The notes under the pieces were generated by a model. That model was not told the origin of the DNA, did no database searches, and worked only from the letters and a program-made list of their open reading frames with translations. Source: Myxococcales bacterium (lineage in GTDB: Bacteria > Myxococcota > UBA796 > SXON01). From it: DNA of 30,529 nt. The stretch spans positions 1 through 30,529 of the forward strand of contig SHYX01000050.1 in NCBI GenBank assembly GCA_009692585.1, given 5' to 3'. A program made the translations under genes and the position numbers. Below, piece after piece: positions 22,660 to 30,529 of this stretch (the first letter of the stretch is position 1; each line of letters begins with the position of its first letter).

Positions 22660-24443
22660 CGTGCTCGATAGAGCAGCCACGCGAGTGAGCGCAGCGGCTC
22701 GCCCACCTCTCCCGCATGCTCAACCAACCATTCGCCGGCCTGGACCGGCGGCAAGTGGGCGGGAATCGGCCAGCCCCGCCGAACGACCCTCCGCCGGGCC
22801 GAACGAAAGGTCGCGACCACCCCGCCGGGGGCCGCCGGCGCCAATCCGGGCCGCGCCAACCACCACAAGACCACGCGGAGCGAGCTTGCGGACAGCGTCA
22901 GCAGCCCCAGGACGATGCCGGCGCCCACCATTCCCGTTCGGCTGCGGCTGCGGATGGGGTCCTCCGGAATCGGCGCCACCGCCCAGCGGCCAAGGCTCGC
23001 GGCAGCGTCCATCTGGCGGCCGATGTCGAAATCGAGGACCAGGGACAGCCAGGCTTCGTTGGCGGCTTCGGCGCCCGCCTGCCACCAGGGCACGTCGACG
23101 TGGGGGTGCCCGCCCGCGGGCGTCGCGTCCACCACCGCCCAGCCGGAACGAACTGGAACCTCGACCCAGGCGTGGGCGTGTCCCCGACGCACCGCGTAGT
23201 ACCCTCCGGAGGTGCTCGGTTCGTCGGTATAGAAGCCGGTGGCGAGGCGGGCGGGAACACCGCGGGCACGCAACAACACCGCCAGAGCCGAGGCAAAATA
23301 CTCACAGTGGCCCGCGCGCGCCTCGAACAGAAACCAGGTGAGGGGGTCCGCCCCCGGCACGGGCGGCTCCGGGTCGTAGGTATACCCGGACGCCAGCGTG
23401 CGGAGGGCGGCAGCGACGATCACCCGCGCGTCGTCCGCCCCCGGCGCAAGGGTGGCCGCCAACTCGGCCACCCGAGGATCCAACTCGGGAAGTTGAAGCA
23501 GCGCCCCCGAGACCGGCTCCGGCTCCCCGAGCGATGCCGACCGGGAATAGACCTCGTACTTCGTGCGCCGGCCCGGTTGGAAGTGGAGGAGTTCGCCGCC
23601 CGGACCCTGAAGAATCTGGCCCTGGTCACTCTTGGCGTAGAGGATGTCCGGAAGCCCGAAGACCGTCGCCCCCTCGAGCGGCTCCAGCATCACTTCGGCG
23701 CGGGTCTCCCACGCCCCGAAGGCCACCCGCTGCACGTGCCCGGTCGATGTCCACGCGCGCCCGTCGAAGCGATCGAGCGACCGACCACGCAGGTAGATCG
23801 GACCCGTTCGCGGGCTGCCGTCGCGCCCCCACACGCGCACGCGCATGACCAACGCCTCTCGATCCGGGTCCTCGAGCTCGTCGCCGAGCGCCACACCCTC
23901 GGCGAGGCGGTCCAGACCACCCGCCCCGTCGGGTCCGCCGAGAAAACCTCCGCGCAGCCGTGGCACCACCACAAAGAAGACCGCCGCGAGCAGCAGCGTC
24001 CCGACGCCGGCGCCGACCGAGAGGGTCCTGTCGGTCAGGCCGCCCACCCGCAACAACGCCACCGGCGTCGCGATCGCGAAGGCGACGAGCGCCGGCAACA
24101 ACACCAGCGAGACGCTCCCGACCGTGCCGACCAGGACCATCAGCGTGGCCAGGAGCAGTTGCACACGCAGGTCGGCCACGCCGGTGGCAACCACCGCTCG
24201 GTGCGCGGCAAGCCAACCCAGGAGCAGCGCAAAGCCGGACACCACCCCCAGGGTCCACGCCGCACCGGCACACCCCAGCAGGGCGGCCAGATGGAGCCAC
24301 GTCCAGTCGCGAGTCAGCCGCAGCCGCTGGCCGCCGAGCACGCCCAGCCCCACCATTGCCGCAGCCGCCGACCCGGCCAGGCCCGACGGCGCGAGACAGG
24401 CTGCTCCAGCCACCGCCGCCGCGCCAACTGACAGCGAGGTCAT
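22584..24443 (-). CDS. transglutaminase-like membrane protein (TgpA family, DUF3488)
   Basis: A 619-residue protein. About six hydrophobic segments in residues 1-160 anchor it in the membrane. A periplasmic part follows, with a transglutaminase-core domain: Cys380 in RAGHCEYFASA, His424 in GHAHAWVEV and Asp439 in VVDATPAGG form the papain-like triad. One more membrane segment lies at about 494-515, then a cytoplasmic DUF4129-like tail. The arrangement is that of Pseudomonas TgpA, whose substrate is not settled. The ATG overlaps the DUF58 stop (ATGA), so it is translationally coupled to the MoxR-DUF58 genes upstream. Its 3' end runs 76 bases into the opposite-strand cysteine-rich gene. Confidence 0.9.
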   Translation of the reverse strand: MTSLSVGAAAVAGAACLAPSGLAGSAAAAMVGLGVLGGQRLRLTRDWTWLHLAALLGCAGAAWTLGVVSGFALLLGWLAAHRAVVATGVADLRVQLLLATLMVLVGTVGSVSLVLLPALVAFAIATPVALLRVGGLTDRTLSVGAGVGTLLLAAVFFVVVPRLRGGFLGGPDGAGGLDRLAEGVALGDELEDPDREALVMRVRVWGRDGSPRTGPIYLRGRSLDRFDGRAWTSTGHVQRVAFGAWETRAEVMLEPLEGATVFGLPDILYAKSDQGQILQGPGGELLHFQPGRRTKYEVYSRSASLGEPEPVSGALLQLPELDPRVAELAATLAPGADDARVIVAAALRTLASGYTYDPEPPVPGADPLTWFLFEARAGHCEYFASALAVLLRARGVPARLATGFYTDEPSTSGGYYAVRRGHAHAWVEVPVRSGWAVVDATPAGGHPHVDVPWWQAGAEAANEAWLSLVLDFDIGRQMDAAASLGRWAVAPIPEDPIRSRSRTGMVGAGIVLGLLTLSASSLRVVLWWLARPGLAPAAPGGVVATFRSARRRVVRRGWPIPAHLPPVQAGEWLVEHAGEVGEPLRSLAWLLYRARYGGEEADPLEVRRLVKAICALPRP

Positions 24444-25351
24444 CGGTGCTCCAACTCGGCCAGGACGGTGAGCAGCCGCCGGCGCCAGGTGCCCCCGCCG
24501 CGCGGCGAAAGCACCAGCCCGTCGGCCTCCAGCCCGACCGCATCACCCGCGGCCAGGTGGGCGTCCACCCCGCCAGCCAGCCGCCGGATCGCCTCCTCGC
24601 GCCGCGGCCCCGCCAGCCCCGGGTCCAGCACCAGCAGGACGTCCGCGGCCCCCTCGGCGATGCGAACCACCACCATCGGTTGACCGGCCCGCGCCGACGT
24701 GGGCCAATGCACGCGACGCAGGGGGTCGCCGGGCTGATAGGGCCGCAGCCCGGCGAAGTCTCCCGAACCCGCCGGGCGGCCGCGCTCTCCCGCCTCGTCG
24801 CCCTCGCCGTGGGCCGCGTGGGGCGCGCCTCGCCCCGTGGGTCGGGGGTAGACCAGCACCCGGCAGGGCAGCTCCACGTCCCGCCACCGACGCACCAATC
24901 CGAACGGGAAGGTCGACTCGACCCGCACCGCTGAAAGCCAGTCCGGACCACGCTCGAAGAGGGTGAAGATGGCGCGGACTTCGGTCGTGGCGCCGGCCGG
25001 GCAGTGCTCCACGAAGGTGCCGGCGTTCGTGTGGCCCCGCTCGGAAAGCCGAACGTGCCAGGCCGCGCCCCGACCCCGTGAATTCATGAGGACATAGCTT
25101 CCGATGCCGGGGACCTCGGCAAAGATCTCGCCGGGCAGACGTCGCTCCACCCGCAAGCCGCGCAGGTTCCACTCCGCCAGGACGTTGGCCACGACCAGGA
25201 CGGCAAGAAAGAGGCCAAGAACCAGATAGATAAGGTTGTTCCCCGTATTCACCGCGCCGAATCCCACACCTCCCAGCAAGGCGAGGTAGACCGCCCCGTC
25301 CCGGGTGGGCATGACCCGGTTCTCGGCGTCGCGAGCGGGCGCGGCGTCCAC
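24440..25351 (-). CDS. DUF58 domain protein
   Basis: A 303-residue protein with two hydrophobic segments at about 19-60 (GFGAVNTGNNLIYLVLG is typical of the family) and the DUF58 signature GDFAGLRPYQPGDPLRRVHW followed by PTSARAG (197-223). DUF58 proteins are membrane-bound, look like a degenerate VWA fold, and almost always pair with a MoxR ATPase, as here. GTG 25351 is chosen because RVMPTRDG belongs to the conserved N terminus; ATG 25312 would cut into it. It sits nine bases after the MoxR stop and overlaps the transglutaminase gene by four bases. Confidence 0.88.
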   Translation of the reverse strand: MDAAPARDAENRVMPTRDGAVYLALLGGVGFGAVNTGNNLIYLVLGLFLAVLVVANVLAEWNLRGLRVERRLPGEIFAEVPGIGSYVLMNSRGRGAAWHVRLSERGHTNAGTFVEHCPAGATTEVRAIFTLFERGPDWLSAVRVESTFPFGLVRRWRDVELPCRVLVYPRPTGRGAPHAAHGEGDEAGERGRPAGSGDFAGLRPYQPGDPLRRVHWPTSARAGQPMVVVRIAEGAADVLLVLDPGLAGPRREEAIRRLAGGVDAHLAAGDAVGLEADGLVLSPRGGGTWRRRLLTVLAELEHR

Positions 25352-25360
25352 GGACGCCGC

Positions 25361-26275
25361 CTACGCGACCGAGCGGAGGGATGCGACCAGCTCGCGGATG
25401 GCGTGCGCCGCGCCCTCAGGACCGGACTCGGCGCGGACCAGGACCCGGTGCGCGAGCACCGGAACCGCGAGCGCGACGACATCTTCGGGGATTGCATAGT
25501 CGCGGCCACCCAGCACAGCCCGCGCCCGCGCGGCGCGGAGCAGGGCCTCGGCTCCGCGTGTGGAGACGCCGCGGGCCAGGCTTCCCGCGCTGCGACTGGC
25601 CGCGGCCAGGTCGAGCACCGCGTCCTCGATGTCGGGGTGGATGCGCACCTCGGCGACGGCGGCGCGCAGCGCCAGCACGTCGGCCGGCTGCAAAACCGCG
25701 CCTTCGCCCGCCGCCAAACGCGCTGCGCCGCGCAGCACGTCCCGCTCCGCCTCTCGATCGGGGTAGCCCATCGCCGTCCGGATCAGGAAGCGGTCCAGTT
25801 GGCTGTCGGGCAGCGGCCAGGTGCCGTGGTACTCGTGGGGATTCTGGGTGGCAATCACCAAGAAGGGCTGCGGGAGGGCGTGGGTGGTCCCATCCACGCT
25901 GACGGTTCCCTCGTTCATCGCCTCCAACAGCGCCGACTGCGTGCGCGGCGTCGTGCGATTGATCTCGTCGGCCAGGACCACATTGGCAAAAATCGGACCG
26001 GGCCGAAACTGCATCCGACCGCCGTCGAGGCCGACGAACCCTAAGATGTCCGCCGGCAAAAGGTCGCTGGTGAACTGGACGCGCCGGAAGCTGCCCCCGA
26101 TGGCCTGGGCCAGCGCATGCGCCAGAGTGGTCTTCCCGACTCCGGGGACGTCCTCAAGGAGCAGGTGGCCACCCGCGAGCACGCAGATCGCGGCGAGTTC
26201 GACCACCTCTTGCTTTCCGCGAACCTGCCGGGAGACGCGACCGGTGAGGGCCGCGACCGCCTCGGCTGGGGTCAT
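25361..26275 (-). CDS. MoxR family AAA+ ATPase
   Basis: A 304-residue AAA+ ATPase of the MoxR proper group. Walker A is EDVPGVGKTTLA (41-52), Walker B is VVLADEINRTTPRTQSALLEA with Asp103 and Glu104, and ATQNP with EYHGTWPLPDSQLDRF follows as sensor 1 and the family hallmark. Together with the DUF58 and transglutaminase proteins it forms the widespread MoxR-DUF58-TgpA module; MoxR ATPases are viewed as chaperones for protein complexes. The ATG overlaps the stop of an upstream lipoprotein gene as ATGA. Unlike the MoxR-like protein at 5251-6060, its Walker B is canonical. Confidence 0.92.
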   Translation of the reverse strand: MTPAEAVAALTGRVSRQVRGKQEVVELAAICVLAGGHLLLEDVPGVGKTTLAHALAQAIGGSFRRVQFTSDLLPADILGFVGLDGGRMQFRPGPIFANVVLADEINRTTPRTQSALLEAMNEGTVSVDGTTHALPQPFLVIATQNPHEYHGTWPLPDSQLDRFLIRTAMGYPDREAERDVLRGAARLAAGEGAVLQPADVLALRAAVAEVRIHPDIEDAVLDLAAASRSAGSLARGVSTRGAEALLRAARARAVLGGRDYAIPEDVVALAVPVLAHRVLVRAESGPEGAAHAIRELVASLRSVA

Positions 26276-26739
26276 TCCGTCTGGCCCACGTACGCGCCGT
26301 GCGTATCCAGGTGGTACTCATCCCCGACGACGATGGCGTCGTCCTCGCTCGCCACGATCTCGAACCACTCGGTGCCGGTCCAGTCATCGTCCCCATCAAC
26401 GCACGGATCCCCCTCTGCGGACTCGATGGCCGCTTGCCCGAAGAGCTGCCACTTGACGCTGCTCCCCTCTTCGCCCTGGCCGACGACGACCGACTCGTAG
26501 GTGAGGTCGCAACCGGAGTAGGTGCCCCGCGCGAAGGCATCCTCGCCGATGTAGATCGTCGCCGAGCTGGCGTCGAAGCTGAGGTAGTAGTCGAAGCTGT
26601 CCGCGTAGGTCCCCTCGCCCTCGAGGGCAGAGACCTTGACCGAGAAGTGCTGGGACTCCGGGGGGATCCGCGAGTTCTCACAAGCCAGTAGAAAGAGGAA
26701 CGACAGCAAGCACGCACCTGGGCGGTCACAGGATATCAC
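26272..26739 (-). CDS. small lipoprotein at the head of the moxR operon
   Basis: A 155-residue lipoprotein if GTG 26739 is used. TTG 26709 would give a ten-residue signal ending in LLAC, like others in this window. The lipobox is FLLAC. The mature part is acidic and strand-rich (FSVKVSALEGEGTYADSFD, YESVVVGQGEEG, EWFEIVASEDDAIVVGDEYH) with two more cysteines. No family was recognised. It is translationally coupled to moxR (ATGA), so it may be a partner or client of the MoxR-DUF58-transglutaminase module. Confidence 0.65.
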   Translation of the reverse strand: MISCDRPGACLLSFLFLLACENSRIPPESQHFSVKVSALEGEGTYADSFDYYLSFDASSATIYIGEDAFARGTYSGCDLTYESVVVGQGEEGSSVKWQLFGQAAIESAEGDPCVDGDDDWTGTEWFEIVASEDDAIVVGDEYHLDTHGAYVGQTE

Positions 26740-26792
26740 CGGCCGCAGCCGGCTGGGGAGGGCGAAACGTCGCCTCCCTCGTCAAAGCTCCG

Positions 26793-26821
26793 TTGACGTA
26801 GGGCCGTGACGGCCCTACATT
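26793..26821 (+). promoter_or_regulatory. sigma-70-like promoter with embedded 21-bp palindrome
   Basis: TTGACG (26793-26798), a spacer of exactly 17 bp and TACATT (26816-26821) form a good promoter 27 bases before the start codon at 26849. The spacer is almost filled by a perfect inverted repeat, GTAGGGCCG-TGA-CGGCCCTAC (26798-26818), which overlaps both boxes. A dimeric repressor bound there would block RNA polymerase. The same dyad could fold in a transcript from upstream, but it lies before the expected transcription start. Confidence 0.6.
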
Positions 26822-26848
26822 GGCCGGCCTTTTCGCCTGGGAGTCCTG

Positions 26849-29362
26849 TTGTCTGAGCCCGTCTATGTCGCCCGCCCCGATGAACTCTCCGCCCTCCAGG
26901 GTCACTACGCCTCCGCCAAAGCTGGTCAGTCCCGGGTGGTGGTGCTCGAAGGTGCCCTGGGGTCCGGCAAGCGGGTGCTGGTGTCGGAATTCCTGCGCCT
27001 GGTCCCCACGCTGGACGACGCGCTCATCGTCCGCGCCGCGCTGACCGAGGACATGGACGGGGACGCGGCGATGAAGGCCCTGTACGCCGCGCTGTGCGGC
27101 GCGCTCTACCGGGATCCTGCCATGCGCGGCAAGGTCGAACTCACCCTGGCCCAGCAGCTTCCGCAGCACGAAAAGCGTCAGCAGAGCTGGTTCCAGGTCT
27201 TCGTCGACGGCGTGAAGAAGAACGTCCCCGAGCCGGGCGCCGACAAGATGCAGCTGGCCATCCCATCCGACAACCCGTTGTCGGCCTTCCCCGAGGTCGT
27301 CGCGGCGATCAGTCGTAAGATTACGATGATCGTTGAGCTCCAGAATGTAGGCGTGGTGCACTCCCTGGCGCTGTTCACCCTGCTGGAGGGGCTCCTCGAA
27401 CTGCGCGGCACCGAAGGCCACCTCCTGCTCATCCTCGGCAGCGAGCCGCTCGACGACGTCGGTCGAGCCTGGATGCCGGCGCCCTGGCTTGAGCTGCTGG
27501 AGCGTCGGAAAGACATGTTCGTTCGGCAGGTGATGCAGCCCTGGTCGGCCGACGATGTCTCCGCCTACTGCGCGTCGCGGGGCATCGAGCTGGCCCGCGC
27601 CGACCGCGTGGCCGCGCTGGTGCAGGGGCGTCCGGGCTTCATCGGTGAGCTGATCGACCACCTCAGCAGCACCCAGCGACTGGGCGACGCGCTCGAAGGG
27701 GACCTCCTGTCCCTGATCCCCACCGCGCTCGACGCGGACGAACTGGACGTGCCCCCGACCACGCCCCCGAAGGACGGGGATCGGAAATACGCCACCGCAG
27801 CGGACGCGGACCGCATCTTCCACCTCGCCGCGCTGCTCGGCGTGCAGTTTCCTTCCGGGCTCGTGGCCGACATGGCGGGACTCGATCGCGACAGCGTCGA
27901 CGACATCATGGATGCCGCGGGTGGCCTGGTGAAGGAGGACCAGTTCCACCAGGGGTTCGGCACCTGGCTCTACCAGTTCCACAAGCCCCTCTTCCGTGAA
28001 GCCGTGCTCCTCGCGCATCAGTCCGACGCCGAGAAGGAAATCGCCCGCCGCGTCGGGCTGTTCATGGAACGCTCGCTGGTACCGCGCGGCTACCTGTTCA
28101 TGGTCAAGACCGCAAGGCTGTACGCCGAGTATGGCGTGCCGCAACGCGCGAACATGCTCCGCAGTCTGGCCCTGGGGCAGGAGACACCCCAGACCTGGGC
28201 GATGATCCACGACACCGTGCGGCACTTCTCCCAGGTGCCATGGTCCGATCCGCTCCGTCGCACCGTCTACCTCAACATCGTCGAACGCATGGTGAACGTC
28301 GGTCAGGTCGAGCAGTCCGAGGCGCTCATCGCCGAGGCCCTGGGCTGGGCGACCACCAAGGAAGACCGGAACCTCCAGGCCTGGCTGCTGTTCGCCGGCA
28401 GCCGCCTCGATTTCCGCCGCGGCGACATGTACCGTAGTCGCGACCGAGCAAAGGACGCCGCCAAGCTGTACGCGGCTGGCGAAGACAAGGTCAAGCAGGC
28501 CGAAATCGAAAACCACCTCGCGGGAATCGAGCTACAAGAAGGCAACGCCAACGCCGCGATCGACCACATCCGCCGCGCCCTGGAGTTTGCCAACGACCCG
28601 CCGATCCAGGCCAACGCCGAGTACCTGCGTGGACTGCTGGCGCGGCGGGCCAATCGACACCAGGAAGCCGCCGAACACTTCAAGAAAGCCAACGAGACCG
28701 CCGGCCAGCTCAACATGGCGCCGCTCGCCCTGGAAGCCGGGTTCCACTATGGCGAGTCGCTGCTCCTGAACCAGCAGGCGTCCAAGGCCGCCGACGTACT
28801 TGCCCGGGTCGCGCAGATCGCGAACCAGATGCAGAACGCGGTGCGCGAGCGCTCGGCCGCCGCCCTGCTCGCGCAGGCCCAGGCCCAGCTCCGGAACTAC
28901 GAAGCCGCCCTGCAGATGGCGAATCGCACCCTCCAACTCACGCAGTCGTTGAAGTTCGACAAGTTCCTCCCCATCGACATCTACAACGTGGCCTACTACA
29001 ACCTGCAGCTCAACCGGAACACCGAAGCGGCGTCGCTCTTCGGCAAGGCCCGTGAACGCAGCAGCGGCATGGATCCGCGCTTCCTGAAGGACCTGACCTT
29101 CAACGCCGGTGAAGCCTACTCGCGAATCGGCGAGAAGCAGAATGCGGAGTCCGCCTTCACCGAGGCGGTCAATCTGGCCCGGTCCACCAAGGATCCAAAA
29201 CGTTTCGTCCTCGCGAGCGAAAAGCTGGCCGGACTGGTGGGCGGGCGAGACAAACTCGCGGCGCAGAAGCTGCTTCAGGAGGCTCTGGCCACCGCCGACC
29301 AGGCCGGACTCAAGGAGGAGCGCAAGGGGCTTCGTCGCAAGCTGGATGAGCTCGACGCCTGA
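26849..29362 (+). CDS. large TPR protein with degenerate STAND/AAA-type ATPase domain
   Basis: An 837-residue protein that starts at TTG 26849 with GGGAG five bases upstream. The N-terminal 300 residues follow the plan of MalT/PknK-type STAND ATPases (YVARPDELSALQ, then a P-loop). The P-loop is GALGSGKR (35-42), with Arg where Ser/Thr should bind Mg, and the Walker B strand ends VELQN (161-165) instead of DDLQ. ATP hydrolysis is therefore doubtful. About 310-470 is a helical/winged region. From about 480 to 830 there are repeated helical pairs of TPR type (for example NAAIDHIRRALEFAN, EAAEHFKKANETAG, YEAALQMANRTLQL, NAESAFTEAVNLARS). No DNA-binding or output domain is seen, so it may be a scaffold or sensor. 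The stop overlaps the next ATG by one base. Confidence 0.8.
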   Translation: MSEPVYVARPDELSALQGHYASAKAGQSRVVVLEGALGSGKRVLVSEFLRLVPTLDDALIVRAALTEDMDGDAAMKALYAALCGALYRDPAMRGKVELTLAQQLPQHEKRQQSWFQVFVDGVKKNVPEPGADKMQLAIPSDNPLSAFPEVVAAISRKITMIVELQNVGVVHSLALFTLLEGLLELRGTEGHLLLILGSEPLDDVGRAWMPAPWLELLERRKDMFVRQVMQPWSADDVSAYCASRGIELARADRVAALVQGRPGFIGELIDHLSSTQRLGDALEGDLLSLIPTALDADELDVPPTTPPKDGDRKYATAADADRIFHLAALLGVQFPSGLVADMAGLDRDSVDDIMDAAGGLVKEDQFHQGFGTWLYQFHKPLFREAVLLAHQSDAEKEIARRVGLFMERSLVPRGYLFMVKTARLYAEYGVPQRANMLRSLALGQETPQTWAMIHDTVRHFSQVPWSDPLRRTVYLNIVERMVNVGQVEQSEALIAEALGWATTKEDRNLQAWLLFAGSRLDFRRGDMYRSRDRAKDAAKLYAAGEDKVKQAEIENHLAGIELQEGNANAAIDHIRRALEFANDPPIQANAEYLRGLLARRANRHQEAAEHFKKANETAGQLNMAPLALEAGFHYGESLLLNQQASKAADVLARVAQIANQMQNAVRERSAAALLAQAQAQLRNYEAALQMANRTLQLTQSLKFDKFLPIDIYNVAYYNLQLNRNTEAASLFGKARERSSGMDPRFLKDLTFNAGEAYSRIGEKQNAESAFTEAVNLARSTKDPKRFVLASEKLAGLVGGRDKLAAQKLLQEALATADQAGLKEERKGLRRKLDELDA

Positions 29363-30291
29363 TGGCCTGGTCAGAGGCCGACATTCCGAGCCAGGCGGGG
29401 CGGACCGCTCTGGTCACCGGAGGAAACGGCGGGCTCGGCCTGGAGACGGCGCGGATGCTCGCCGCCGCCGGGGCGCACGTCGTCATCGCCGCCCGGAACG
29501 CGGCGAAGGCCGAGGGGGCCGTGGCGAGCATCCGGGCGTCGGTGCCCGCCGCGAAGCTCGAGGTCCAGCCGTTGGACCTGTCCTCATTGGACAGCGTCAA
29601 GCGGCTGGTCGCCGCGTGGACAGAAGGGGGGCGGTCGCTCGACCTCCTGGTCAACAACGCGGGCATCATGGCCATCCCGCGCGCGCTCTCCGCCGACGGC
29701 TTCGAGATGCAGCTTGCGACCAACCACCTCGGCCACTTCGCGCTGACGCTCGGCTTGATCCCGGCGCTCCTCCAAACGAGGGCGCCCCGCGTGGTGACCG
29801 TGTCCAGCGGGACGCACTGGGCGGGCCGCCTCCACGAAGACGACCTCGACGGCGCCCGGAGCTACGGCCCGTGGGAGTGGTACGCCCAGAGCAAGCTCTG
29901 CAATCTGCTGTTCACCTCGGCCCTGGACCGGAGGCTCCGCGCGGCGGGCTCGCCCCTGGCGGCCCTGGCGGCGCACCCCGGATACGCCGCGACCGACCTG
30001 CAGCAGGTGGCGCCGCGACAATCCGGGTCGGCGGCCGCATCGGCCTTCATGAGCCTGGGGAACACGCTGTTCGCGCAGTCGGCCGCGGCCGGCGCGCTGC
30101 CCACCGTCCAGGCGGCCACCGACCCTAACGCGGAAGGGGGCCAGTATTGGGGCCCACGCGTCCTCGGGTGGGTGGGCGCGCCCTCGCTCGCAGCGCGCTC
30201 CAGCGTCGCGAAGGATCACGCGCTCGCCGACCGGCTCTGGGCTATTTCCGAGGCGCGGACGGGGTGTCGTCTGGGCGCGCTCACCGCGTGA
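29362..30291 (+). CDS. short-chain dehydrogenase (retinol-dehydrogenase-like SDR)
   Basis: A 309-residue SDR with TGGNGGLG as the cofactor loop, LDLSSLDSV as the second motif, NNAGIM, Ser in VTVSSGTHW and active-site YAQSK. The C-terminal GGQYWGPRVLGWVG is typical of the retinol dehydrogenase/WWOX-like SDR group in bacteria. An NADP(H)-dependent reduction or oxidation of a lipid-like alcohol or ketone is expected. The ATG shares a base with the TPR gene stop (TGATG), so it is translated from the same mRNA and depends on the same promoter at 26793-26821. Nothing links its chemistry to the TPR protein. Confidence 0.87.
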   Translation: MAWSEADIPSQAGRTALVTGGNGGLGLETARMLAAAGAHVVIAARNAAKAEGAVASIRASVPAAKLEVQPLDLSSLDSVKRLVAAWTEGGRSLDLLVNNAGIMAIPRALSADGFEMQLATNHLGHFALTLGLIPALLQTRAPRVVTVSSGTHWAGRLHEDDLDGARSYGPWEWYAQSKLCNLLFTSALDRRLRAAGSPLAALAAHPGYAATDLQQVAPRQSGSAAASAFMSLGNTLFAQSAAAGALPTVQAATDPNAEGGQYWGPRVLGWVGAPSLAARSSVAKDHALADRLWAISEARTGCRLGALTA

Positions 30292-30490
30292 GGGGAGCGG
30301 GGGACGCTCGGTCCTGCCGGGCGCCGAAACCGAAAACTATCGGCCTTGTCCCGTAGGCGACGGCTTCGCCCGAGCCCCGACCCCGGCCGGAGGCGACCCG
30401 CCGCCCGGTTGGAGTCAACGCCGAAAAACCGCCCGGCGGAGCTTCCCTCATCCGTCCAGAAGTTGGAAACTTCCCGGACACGAGGTGTTC

Positions 30491-30529
30491 ATGTCTCAGC
30501 TCGAAAACGTGAAATCCGTAGGTCTCCCC
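30491..30529 (+). CDS. start of a new gene, truncated by the window end
   Basis: ATG 30491 follows GAGG at five bases and opens a frame of 13 codons (MSQLENVKSVGLP) to the edge. The preceding 199 bases hold no gene; they contain a small perfect inverted repeat, GAAGTT-GGA-AACTTC (30459-30473), which may mark a regulator site or leader hairpin. The product cannot be identified from so few residues. Confidence 0.5.
   Translation, partial: MSQLENVKSVGLP

Noticed and set aside
26726..28516. 596-codon minus-strand frame over the TPR gene
   Set aside because: Antisense to a gene with a clear start, ribosome site and TPR pattern; the product is His/Gln/Glu-rich without a fold.

Overview
The window is GC-rich, densely packed chromosomal DNA, probably from a member of the Myxococcota or a related delta-proteobacterial lineage. 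The grounds are soft: the base composition, lipoproteins with Thr-Asp/Thr-Ala repeat linkers, an S46 peptidase, a fadN-fadA pair and many GTG/TTG starts. No rRNA, tRNA, CRISPR array or intact mobile element was found. Two decayed mobile-element relics are present: a group II intron-type reverse transcriptase at 3111-3546 and an IS4-like transposase piece at about 11454-11720.

Layout, left to right. 2-870 (+): the end of a TrmB-like methyltransferase and a degenerate methyltransferase. 873-2999 (-): a secreted S46 dipeptidyl-peptidase. 3111-3546: the reverse transcriptase relic, followed by an NAD-dependent epimerase (+). 4382-8122 (-): a cluster read leftwards as Tat-exported gluconate-dehydrogenase-subunit-3-like protein, GMC oxidoreductase, MoxR-type AAA+ ATPase and VWA protein. 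8123-8636: a long leader with hairpins and a terminator, followed by a thiamine-diphosphate enzyme (+). 10269-13120: a lipoprotein, the transposase relic, a short-chain dehydrogenase and a small conserved protein. 13151-16693 (-): the beta-oxidation pair fadN-fadA behind a promoter whose start region is covered by a perfect 18-bp FadR-like palindrome. 16766-19283 (-): three lipoproteins, one an M16-peptidase relative without its zinc site. 19345-22659 (+): a small unknown gene, bioB, bioF and a cysteine-rich YkgJ/DUF3109-like gene. 22584-26739 (-): lipoprotein, MoxR, DUF58 and transglutaminase, coupled by ATGA overlaps or short gaps. 26849-30291 (+): a large TPR protein with a degenerate ATPase domain and a short-chain dehydrogenase. 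A new gene starts at 30491.

The most interesting signal is at 5231-5281. The moxR-like gene ends with an A_AAA_AAA heptamer in the correct register. A GC-rich hairpin begins five bases later and has the zero-frame stop in its loop. The -1 frame stays open through a proline-rich linker into the VWA gene, which has no ATG, GTG or TTG start until it is well inside the coding region. This suggests a programmed -1 frameshift, or transcriptional slippage, producing an AAA+-linker-VWA fusion with a magnesium-chelatase-D-like layout. A missing A in the assembly is the main alternative. Other points worth a second look are a BioB with Ser in place of one [2Fe-2S] ligand, a palindrome inside the promoter of the TPR gene, a structured leader with a terminator before the thiamine-diphosphate enzyme, and several degenerate enzyme folds.
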